A stretch of 5,105 nt of DNA from the NCBI GenBank assembly GCA_903921605.1, contig CAIXQV010000491.1, positions 1 to 5,105 on the forward strand. Reading direction: 5' to 3'. A program made the translations under genes and the position numbers. The DNA is from an uncultured Planctomycetaceae bacterium (lineage in GTDB: Bacteria; Planctomycetota; Planctomycetia; Planctomycetales; Planctomycetaceae). This document shows positions 1 to 5,105 of this stretch, piece by piece; within the stretch, counting starts at the first letter, position 1; each line of letters opens with the position of its first letter. The notes under the pieces are model-generated. The model saw nothing but the letters and a program-made list of their open reading frames with translations, made no database searches and had not been told where the DNA came from.

Positions 1-22
1 ATGTTCGCATGTTCACGGCAAT

Positions 23-45
23 TCGTCCATCTCGGGGATGGACGA
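23..45. repeat. 9-bp perfect hairpin, possible terminator of an off-window gene
   Basis: TCGTCCATC and GATGGACGA form a perfect 9-bp inverted repeat around a 5-base TCGGG loop. On the plus strand the stem is followed by TTCTTCC, a weak pyrimidine tract rather than a true T-run. It may end a plus-strand gene lying to the left of the window. It is too far from the sulfatase stop at 438 to be that gene's terminator with any confidence. Confidence 0.45.
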
Positions 46-113
46 TTCTTCCAGATTTCGGGAAACCTGTTTCAAGGCCGGGGAGAAATTTGTTTTTGCT
101 GGAATTGTTTTTG

Positions 114-125
114 GCTGACGTCAGC
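114..125. repeat. 12-bp perfect palindrome GCTGACGTCAGC
   Basis: The sequence is its own reverse complement over 12 bases and contains the core TGACGTCA at 116-123. An exact second copy of that 8-base core occurs 48 bases downstream. Paired palindromes in a non-coding stretch are the kind of site a dimeric regulator binds, but no regulator is identifiable here and no gene start lies close by. Confidence 0.5.
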
Positions 126-163
126 AGAAATCTACGTATTCAAGGACTGAGACAGTGCCTATC

Positions 164-171
164 TGACGTCA
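164..171. repeat. Second TGACGTCA palindrome
   Basis: This is an exact second copy of the 8-base palindrome found at 116-123; the shared match extends one base to the left as CTGACGTCA. The centre-to-centre distance is 48 bases. It lies in the same gene-free region and has no assignable function from sequence alone. Confidence 0.45.
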
Positions 172-437
172 TCGCCCGTTAATTTGCTGACAAGGTAATC
201 CCGATGCAATCGGCGGCAGCAGGTGCTTTTGCAAAGCGAAAGTCGATACTCATTTTGTTCGTTTAACCTGAGGAACAATCCCGAAACAAGTTGCCTCTCC
301 CACAACCCGAAGAATCAGCGATGGATTTCTGGAAACGCTGGCAAACAGTGAAACACAATCCCTCACTTACGTTTTGGGTTAGGATTTGAAGTCACGGAAA
401 CGTCGGGAAGTTGATTTGAAACTGTTCCTTTCGTACC

Positions 438-2255
438 TCAGTTTGGCGGAGAACCCAATGCCGCCCGCAATGCATCAAGGACACGGGAGGCAGCCGCATT
501 ACGCGGATTAATGCGGAGTACGTTTTCGTAATGTCGCATCGCGAGCGGGAATTTTTCCTGACGCTGATACACTTCCGCCAGATACAGATGACCGTTTTCG
601 GAGTCGGGTTGCAGTTCAATGAGTCGCAGAAAGTTTTTTTCGGCGGGTTCAAGTTCGCGCAGTTTAAGTTGGGAGTATCCCATCATTTCATAGCCGCGCG
701 CGGAGTCGGGGTCGATTTCCAATGCGGCCTGGCACCAAAGAATCGCATCGGCATATTTCTCCTGATAAACCCTGCATTGAGCTAGATTGAGACGTGCACG
801 ATGAAAGTTCGGGACATCACGTGCCAGAGGTTCCAGCAGAATCGCAGCCTCATCAAAGTTCCTGTCGTCAATCAAATGCACAGCCCGATTGAATTGATTG
901 AGGTAACCGATCATGTCTTTCACATCCGGCCGGTCCGATGCGTCGCGAGGATCCTCTTTCGCTGACGAGCCGCCAGCGTATCCCAGGCTTTCCAGGACGC
1001 GTTGCTCCTGCGTGGATAACTTAACCTGCGTGCCAGTGCGGATCTGAAATTTCTCTTCGTACGCCGTCAGTTCCCCGTCGAGTTCACTGACCAGATCCGG
1101 TTCCGTGGACGCGAGATTGACCAACTCCTGTGGATCGGCTGTGAGGTCATATAATTCCGGCTGAGTGGTCCTCACATATCGCCAACGTTCATTCGTCAAG
1201 CTTTGCAATGGCGACCAGAATGCCTGCAGGTAAGGCTCTACTGTTTGCGAATAGCAGAATCGCGGTGCGAGTGGATTGCCCTGCAAGGCTGGTTGCAGGC
1301 TGCGGAGCTTCAGGTCGCCGAGCACTTCAGCGCCGCCAATTTCCAGCAGTGTCGGAAACAAATCGATCAACGAAACCGCAGTCGCGACACGGTGGCCCGC
1401 CTTTGCCTGAGCGTGATTTGCAATGATCAATGGCACGCGCAGTGTGGATTCATGCAGTAGGTAGCCATGCATGTCTTCTCCATGCTCACCGAGACTCTCG
1501 CCATGATCTCCAGCGATCACAATGACGGTATTCTCCAGTTCGCCAAGCCGCTCGAGTTCATCAATGATGCGGCCAATTTGCCGGTCTACATAGGCAAGTT
1601 CGGCGTCGTAGGGGCGTTCACGGAACTTCGCGTCGAATTCCTCTGGATGAAAGTTATAAGGATCATGTGGATCGTAAAAATGCAGCCAGCAAAAGAACGG
1701 CGCATCGTCGGCCTGCTGCTGTTCCTTCAGCCACTGAATGGACAAATCGGCGATGTATCGTCCGTCCCGAGAACGCTGCATTCTGTCAGCCCCGGTTTTG
1801 GGATCTGACAGGTCATCAAAATAGCTCTGGAAACCTCGATTCAGGCCGTACCTGGCGGCCAGCATCGACGCCGCCGGGAATGCCGCCGTGGCATATCCTC
1901 GCGCCTGAAGCAGTTCGGCTATCGTCGGAATCTTCGGGTCCAAAACCGTCAGCGCGTTTGTGTTGACGCCATGTTCCGGGGGCCAGAGTCCAGTCATAAT
2001 CGACGTATGAGAGGGAGACGTCATTGGGGCGGGTGCATACGCACGCTCAAAGAGCACTCCGTTTTTCGCCAGTGCATCAAGCTCTGGTGTTAGCGCCTGC
2101 GTGTAGCCATAACATCCCAGCCTGTCAGCTCGAGTTGTATCGAGGGTGATCAACAACAAATTGACCGGGGGCGGTGAACGAAAATAGACCAGAGTGCCCA
2201 CGAGCCCAACTGCGACCAGAACAACGATCAACGGCAGTCGCCATTTAGACTTCAT
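438..2255 (-). CDS. Membrane-anchored sulfatase-superfamily protein with C-terminal TPR repeats
   Basis: This 605-residue protein belongs to the alkaline phosphatase/sulfatase superfamily and probably hydrolyses or transfers a sulfate or phosphate ester outside the cytoplasm. A basic N-terminus (MKSKWR) and one hydrophobic segment at residues about 6-25 suggest an uncleaved anchor or signal peptide. Superfamily motifs follow in order: LLLITLDTTRADR (Asp39, metal), TSPSHTSIMTG with Thr79 at the nucleophile position, LHFYDPHDPY near 192-199, GDHGESLGEHG (Asp250, His251), and MHG/ESTLRVPLI near 263-275. Residues about 456-586 form four TPR-like units, three of them exactly 34 residues long, ending in forms such as ALEIDPDS. 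Ordinary sulfatases have Cys or Ser at the nucleophile, converted to formylglycine; Thr is instead the nucleophile in related phosphotransferases, so the 'sulfatase' label is by family only. The ATG start is preferred because GAGG lies 6 bases upstream; in-frame TTG (2279) and GTG (2276) would add 7-8 residues. The substrate is unknown. Confidence 0.9.
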   Translation of the reverse strand: MKSKWRLPLIVVLVAVGLVGTLVYFRSPPPVNLLLITLDTTRADRLGCYGYTQALTPELDALAKNGVLFERAYAPAPMTSPSHTSIMTGLWPPEHGVNTNALTVLDPKIPTIAELLQARGYATAAFPAASMLAARYGLNRGFQSYFDDLSDPKTGADRMQRSRDGRYIADLSIQWLKEQQQADDAPFFCWLHFYDPHDPYNFHPEEFDAKFRERPYDAELAYVDRQIGRIIDELERLGELENTVIVIAGDHGESLGEHGEDMHGYLLHESTLRVPLIIANHAQAKAGHRVATAVSLIDLFPTLLEIGGAEVLGDLKLRSLQPALQGNPLAPRFCYSQTVEPYLQAFWSPLQSLTNERWRYVRTTQPELYDLTADPQELVNLASTEPDLVSELDGELTAYEEKFQIRTGTQVKLSTQEQRVLESLGYAGGSSAKEDPRDASDRPDVKDMIGYLNQFNRAVHLIDDRNFDEAAILLEPLARDVPNFHRARLNLAQCRVYQEKYADAILWCQAALEIDPDSARGYEMMGYSQLKLRELEPAEKNFLRLIELQPDSENGHLYLAEVYQRQEKFPLAMRHYENVLRINPRNAAASRVLDALRAALGSPPN

Positions 2256-2261
2256 CGCAAA

Positions 2262-2265
2262 CCTC
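2262..2265 (-). promoter_or_regulatory. Ribosome binding site GAGG that decides the sulfatase start
   Basis: On the minus strand GAGG is followed by the 6-base spacer TTTGCG and then ATG at 2255-2253. This is near-ideal Shine-Dalgarno spacing. It argues for the ATG over the in-frame TTG and GTG codons 21-24 bases further upstream, since the site would lie inside the coding region if those were used. Confidence 0.65.
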
Positions 2266-2279
2266 AAATCATTCACCAA

Positions 2280-2292
2280 TGATCGCGGATCA
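2280..2292. repeat. Inverted repeat in the divergent start region
   Basis: TGATC and GATCA flank a GCG centre, giving a symmetric 13-base site just upstream of the sulfatase start and at the beginning of the divergent broken gene. The position would suit an operator controlling either direction, but the arms are only 5 bp and such repeats also arise by chance. Confidence 0.3.
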
Positions 2293-3120
2293 AAACTCGC
2301 ACCGACGGATTCCCGTCGACTATCGCACTCGTTTTTTTACTCGCAGCTATCAACAGTGTCGGAGCGAAGCGATTATTCGCAACTCGTCCCAGCAGATCTT
2401 CAATCATTCTTGCGATTGAGGACAATCCCTGTCCGCTGCATGATGACCTGTTGGGCGATCCGTTCGCGGATCGGCCATACGATGCGGAGTTGGCTGATGT
2501 CGACCAGCAACGGGATCGGCTATTGGCGGGTGAAGGACGCCGGTGAGTTGGAAGCCACCAACATCGTGATTGTGGGCGCCCACGGGGAATGTCTCGGCAA
2601 TCACGGGGAGCGAGCTCACGGGATGACTCTTTATGAGTCCGTGTTTTGTGCCGTTGATTGTTGTCAGCCCCGGTCAAGCCAATCGCGGGCTTCGTATTAG
2701 GGATCCCGTCTCTTTGGTTGATCTTTGCCCAACACGACGGGACTGCCGGGTGGAGAAGTCATTACCCGACATCAGAGGGCGGTCGCTGCGGCTCGCGTTG
2801 CGAGGAGACCTGCCGCCAGAGGACTGCTATGCGGAAACCGATGAACCTATCAGGCCGCACGTCGGTCCCCATTTGCCGGCTTTGGCACGTCGGAGCTCAG
2901 CTGTGTAGGTAGCACTCAGGCGGAGTTCTACTACCTGTCGCAGGACCTTGGAGAAGTGCATGATCTTGCGCATGAAGAGTCGGCGCAGATGCAGACAATT
3001 GAACAAAGCTTCTCTCAATGGGAAATCAGCATGCAGCAAAGTGTTGCCCAGAGTGCACTGCTCACCGATCGCGAACGATCGCCCCTGAGCAGTCTTGACT
3101 ACGCGGCACATGGGCAACCG
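2283..3120 (+). pseudogene. Degenerate sulfatase-superfamily gene (frameshifted, internally deleted)
   Basis: Translated similarity to the intact neighbour runs through this stretch but changes frame repeatedly. A first frame gives a hydrophobic leader (TIALVFLLAAINSVGA), a possible remnant of the LLITLD strand (SIILAIED, about 2400-2423), then abruptly DPFADRPYDAELADVD, matching neighbour residues about 207-224; roughly 150-160 residues carrying the nucleophile are absent. The frame shifts near 2530-2542 to GELEATNIVIVGAHGECLGNHGE (2542-2643; 22 of 34 residues identical to the neighbour without gaps). It shifts again near 2640-2648 to VPLIVVSPG...SLVDLCPT...RSLRLALRGDLPPED, and once more near 2880-2922 to EFYYLSQDLGEVHDLAHEE...LSSLDYA. 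The metal-ligand Asp of GDHGE is Ala (GAHGE). No TPR region is recognisable; the last frame stays open to 3225 without clear similarity. The silent-site differences from the neighbour argue against a recent duplication. A translated product is very unlikely to be an active enzyme. The N-terminal leader assignment is tentative. Confidence 0.85.
2303..2318. repeat. 6-bp GC-rich hairpin in the sulfatase upstream region
   Basis: CGACGG and CCGTCG form a perfect 6-bp inverted repeat around ATTC. It starts 48 bases upstream of the sulfatase ATG, so it could lie in the 5' leader of that transcript or act as a protein binding site. It also overlaps the start of the degenerate plus-strand gene. Confidence 0.3.
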
Positions 3121-3225
3121 GGGGCAAAACGCTCCAGACTAATCTTGCTGAAGCCCGAACAGACCGGAAACCCTGCTCAAATCGCCCTGAGGCAGAGAGT
3201 CATACGATCCCGGATAATTTTCTAG

Positions 3226-3498
3226 GCAGCAAAAAGACAAAACAAAAAATCCAAAACCCACCTGGCACAACGTCAGTCGAGTCAGGAATGACCGCAGCAG
3301 ATTTGACGGAAAAGAATGCCGAACGCTTTCAGGTCCGACAGAGCACTAGTTCATCAATAAAACAGTGTCCAACCGGAAGCATCGCACCGTGCTGTTTTCA
3401 ATTTAATGACATACGCGGTGAGCTGCGGACTCAGGTGACGTTGTCCTTTTATAACACTGGCAAAAACTTCTCACTATGCCCGGCAGCAACCGCGAGTG
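3226..3498. other. Gene-free spacer between pseudogene and lipoprotein gene
   Basis: No coding region is supported. The left end is strikingly A-rich on the plus strand (about 3231-3257), giving T-runs on the minus strand, but no solid hairpin precedes them. AAAACAG (3359-3365) and CTGTTTT (3392-3398) form a 7-bp inverted repeat with a 26-base loop, a weak candidate for a 3' structure of the lipoprotein transcript. The region may also contain further unrecognisable debris of the broken sulfatase. Confidence 0.5.
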
Positions 3499-3978
3499 CT
3501 ATTTCTTCAAGTCAAAATCAGTCGGTGCACCTCCAGCCTTGACTTCAGCAATCTGGATCGAATTGGCGGGGTCGGAATACTTCAGCGGCAATTCTTCACG
3601 AGCACCAAATGTTGCAGGACCAGCAGAATTAGTGGCATCTGGCACCCACACACTGCCATCCGGCTTCACCATACGACTAAATGAAACCTTGTATTTTCCC
3701 GGAATGATCCCCGGGACAGTCTCGCCCTTCGAATTGCGACTTGAGACAGTGTACTTTCCTGAATCGTCGGTTTGAGCACTGCCGCCTTGCCCTTGAGTGC
3801 TTACGTCGGGAATGAACATAACCATTGTCTGCGTGAGGGGTTTTCCACCCATTGTCACAGAACCTGTGCATGGTACGACATCGGGCCAATTGGGTACCAC
3901 AACGGACTCACCACAGCCGGTCATGGCGTAGCAGAAAAGGCACCCTAGAAGCACCGTGCGAACCGATCCGCTCAACAT
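3499..3978 (-). CDS. Small lipoprotein with carboxypeptidase-regulatory-like (transthyretin-like) fold
   Basis: This 159-residue predicted lipoprotein has a short positive N-terminus, a hydrophobic stretch (TVLLGCLFCYAM) and a lipobox-like MTGC with Cys22 as the likely lipidated residue, so it is probably anchored in a membrane facing the periplasm. The mature part reads as one small beta-sandwich domain: GSVTMGGKPLTQTMVMFIPD, then QTDDSGKYTVSS, then VPGIIPGKYKVSFSR, with a C-terminal EELPLKYSDPANS...EVKAGG segment. This pattern is typical of the many short planctomycete proteins annotated as carboxypeptidase regulatory-like; the enzyme domain itself is absent, so no peptidase activity is expected. 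The biochemical role is unknown. The ATG is chosen over an in-frame TTG at 4035 because it puts the signal sequence at the N-terminus and has GGGA 9 bases upstream. It lies downstream of the DUF1559 gene on the same strand, a recurrent pairing in this phylum. Confidence 0.85.
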   Translation of the reverse strand: MLSGSVRTVLLGCLFCYAMTGCGESVVVPNWPDVVPCTGSVTMGGKPLTQTMVMFIPDVSTQGQGGSAQTDDSGKYTVSSRNSKGETVPGIIPGKYKVSFSRMVKPDGSVWVPDATNSAGPATFGAREELPLKYSDPANSIQIAEVKAGGAPTDFDLKK

Positions 3979-4021
3979 TGTTTTCTTTCCCGCCTCGAAT
4001 AGTGATTTATCAAGAATAATG

Positions 4022-4060
4022 GCCCAACGACTCAAACTTATATTTTGGGGCGTCGTGGGC
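4022..4060. repeat. Imperfect inverted repeat in the lipoprotein leader
   Basis: GCCCAACGAC (4022-4031) and GTCGTGGGC (4052-4060) are reverse complements apart from one extra A, giving a 9-bp stem with a single bulge and a loop of about 20 bases that is AT-rich (contains TATAAG on the minus strand). It sits about 43 bases upstream of the lipoprotein ATG and could be a leader structure or a binding site around a promoter. Confidence 0.4.
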
Positions 4061-4063
4061 TGC

Positions 4064-4073
4064 TTTACGTAAA
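4064..4073. repeat. 10-bp palindrome TTTACGTAAA
   Basis: A perfect 10-bp palindrome lies between the terminator-like hairpin and the imperfect inverted repeat upstream of the lipoprotein gene. It is a candidate operator for that gene, but only its symmetry and position support this. Confidence 0.3.
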
Positions 4074-4106
4074 CGAGTCCACTTCAACCAACTGACGGAA
4101 AATGAG

Positions 4107-4128
4107 GCAGAGCTCTCGCGAGCTCTGC
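4107..4128 (-). terminator. Hairpin after the DUF1559 gene, terminator or attenuator
   Basis: GCAGAGCTC and GAGCTCTGC form a perfect 9-bp GC-rich stem around a 4-base loop. It begins 19 bases past the DUF1559 stop codon. On the minus strand the stem is followed by CTCATTTTCC, so the T-run is short and starts four bases after the stem. This fits an imperfect intrinsic terminator, or an attenuator or mRNA-stabilising structure if transcription continues into the lipoprotein gene. Confidence 0.65.
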
Positions 4129-4147
4129 ACCATGATCCGTGGCAAAT

Positions 4148-5105
4148 CTAGAATTCTCCAAGCGTCTTTCCATCGGAAATTTTTGCCAGGTTATTCTGCG
4201 TTGTGCCGTCGATGTTCTCACTGATAAATCGGACTGCACCATCGCCAAGTACAGCCTGCACGCCGCCAGTGTGCAAACTACCTGCGGTCATCCATTGCCC
4301 AAGTCGCCCCGGCAGGAATGTGGCAGCATTGCCATAGTAGTCCCATTGGTTAATTCGGTACCAGTCACGAGTAAAGTCGATTCCACCATTCACATGGCAG
4401 GTGTATGACCAGCCACCGATCTGACCGTTGTACTTTTCGCGAGTCTGCTCCACCATCAACACGGAATTCGATAGACCATCGGTGAAGTCCTTGAAGTTGG
4501 TCTTTCGGTCCTCGCCGAAAGCCCGTTGTTCCTGAATCGAAATTGCGTTCCAGTAGTGGTTGTAGTAATAGGCTGCATAGTGGCTGCTGAACTGATAGCT
4601 TGGACGATAGCCACCTTCGTTCACGGTACTTATCGAATAGTACTGATCTTTTCCGGTGTAGAAGGGCTTTCCGTTATCGGAAGGACAAGTCAACGCGGCA
4701 AGTGGCGTCTTTGAGATCGCAGCATTCACATCTGCACTCCCCTGCATTGTTGCGGGAGAATAAAGCCCATAAACGTAAGATGCGCTTGCGGCGTTGTTGA
4801 AGTTCCATGCCGCGTACATTGTTGATTGTTCAATGTACGGCAGCAGCAATACAAACCCGCTGAGGTTCTGATAACGAGGTATTGATGCCGTCGCCGCACC
4901 ACCGTTGAAATAGTCGACCGCGCCCACACCCATCGCAATCGCACTTGGTGGCAGTGTTGTGAACGTGTCATGATAGTTGTGCAAAGCAATCCCGAGCTGC
5001 TTCAGGTTGTTTTTGCACTGTGTTCTTCTGGCAGCTTCTCGAGCTTGCTGTACGGCTGGCAACAACAGAGCGATCAGAATCGCGATGATCGCAATGACCA
5101 CCAGC
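4148..5105 (-). CDS. DUF1559 pilin-like (type II pseudopilin-like) protein, N-terminus cut by window edge
   Basis: At least 318 residues are visible, ending at a TAG (4150-4148). The first visible residues, [46 protein letters not shown], are the hydrophobic helix and following segment of the prepilin-like N-terminus; the usual GFTLVEL cleavage site would lie just beyond the window. In numbering from the GTG at 5101, the DUF1559 hallmarks follow: [10 protein letters not shown] (83-92), TCPSD (138-142), [15 protein letters not shown] (206-220), and [24 protein letters not shown] (275-298), ending in LGEF. The helix probably sits in the cytoplasmic membrane and the large domain outside it. Members occur in tens to hundreds of copies per planctomycete genome, and their function is not established. 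The reading frame is continuous to the window edge, so GTG 5101 should not be taken as the true start. The small lipoprotein gene follows on the same strand after 169 bases. Confidence 0.93.
   Translation of the reverse strand, partial: LVVIAIIAILIALLLPAVQQAREAARRTQCKNNLKQLGIALHNYHDTFTTLPPSAIAMGVGAVDYFNGGAATASIPRYQNLSGFVLLLPYIEQSTMYAAWNFNNAASASYVYGLYSPATMQGSADVNAAISKTPLAALTCPSDNGKPFYTGKDQYYSISTVNEGGYRPSYQFSSHYAAYYYNHYWNAISIQEQRAFGEDRKTNFKDFTDGLSNSVLMVEQTREKYNGQIGGWSYTCHVNGGIDFTRDWYRINQWDYYGNAATFLPGRLGQWMTAGSLHTGGVQAVLGDGAVRFISENIDGTTQNNLAKISDGKTLGEF

Larger units (their letters stand above)
1..437. other. Gene-free region downstream of the sulfatase gene
   Basis: No coding region here can be defended. 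All three forward frames are open at the left edge, for about 115, 150 and 180 bases, but none shows a recognisable motif or steady codon bias. The longest runs from the edge to a TAA at 180-182 and could be the tail of a gene lying mostly outside the window. The minus-strand sulfatase gene stops at 438 and no clear hairpin-plus-T-run terminator follows it within this stretch. What stands out is a hairpin near the left edge and a pair of TGACGTCA palindromes, listed separately. Confidence 0.6.

Noticed and set aside
1..150. A 49-codon open frame beginning with ATG at position 1
   Set aside because: The ATG coincides with the window edge, so the start is not informative. The Cys/Trp/Phe-rich translation resembles nothing recognisable and overlapping frames are equally open.
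321..389. A 22-codon plus-strand frame (begins MDFWKRWQTVK)
   Set aside because: It is very short, has no good ribosome binding site and no known family; there is not enough to call a gene.
2273..2677. A 134-codon minus-strand open frame opposite the pseudogene
   Set aside because: It is antisense to the sulfatase-like matches on the plus strand, has Arg/Ser-rich low-information composition and no recognisable domain.
2194..2700. A 168-codon plus-strand open frame starting inside the sulfatase gene
   Set aside because: Its first part is antisense to the intact sulfatase start and its later part crosses frames of the degenerate sulfatase. Only 2542-2643 matches the family in this frame, so it is a piece of the pseudogene and not a gene of its own.
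3060..3090. Nested hairpin: GCTCA/TGAGC around CGATCG-CGAA-CGATCG
   Set aside because: It lies within sequence still matching the sulfatase C-terminal segment (LTDRERSPLSSLDYA), so it probably derives from coding sequence rather than being a dedicated structure.
3359..3398. AAAACAG...CTGTTTT as a terminator for the lipoprotein gene
   Set aside because: The stem is AT-rich, only 7 bp, with a 26-base loop, and it lies 100 bases past the stop codon; too weak to call.

Overview
The window looks like chromosomal DNA of a planctomycete. The evidence is the pairing of a pilin-like DUF1559 protein (CPSD motif, '[13 protein letters not shown]' block, and a C-terminal '[13 protein letters not shown]' block) with a small lipoprotein of the carboxypeptidase-regulatory-like/transthyretin-like type. 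A membrane-anchored sulfatase-superfamily protein lies next door. Both small-protein families are hugely expanded in Planctomycetes, and sulfatase abundance is also typical of that phylum. The species cannot be named from the sequence.

Layout: positions 1-437 hold no convincing gene, but do contain a 9-bp hairpin and two TGACGTCA palindromes. Positions 438-2255 (minus) encode a membrane-anchored sulfatase/alkaline-phosphatase-superfamily protein with a threonine where sulfatases carry the formylglycine cysteine, fused to C-terminal TPR repeats. Immediately divergent from it, about 2283-3120 (plus) is a decayed second gene of the same superfamily. Its match to the intact neighbour hops through three reading frames, a large internal part is missing, and a metal-binding Asp has become Ala. 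Positions 3226-3498 are a gene-free spacer. Positions 3499-3978 (minus) encode the small lipoprotein. Positions 4148-5105 (minus) encode the DUF1559 protein, whose N-terminus is cut by the window edge.

Working together: the DUF1559 gene and the lipoprotein gene are read in the same direction with a 169-bp gap. That gap holds a strong hairpin followed by a short T-run (terminator or attenuator) and a second inverted repeat in the lipoprotein leader. They may be co-transcribed with attenuation or be separate units. The sulfatase and the broken sulfatase share a very short divergent start region. No CRISPR array, RNA gene, insertion sequence or phage gene was seen. I found no clearly new multi-gene system; the most informative item is the unannotated sulfatase pseudogene.
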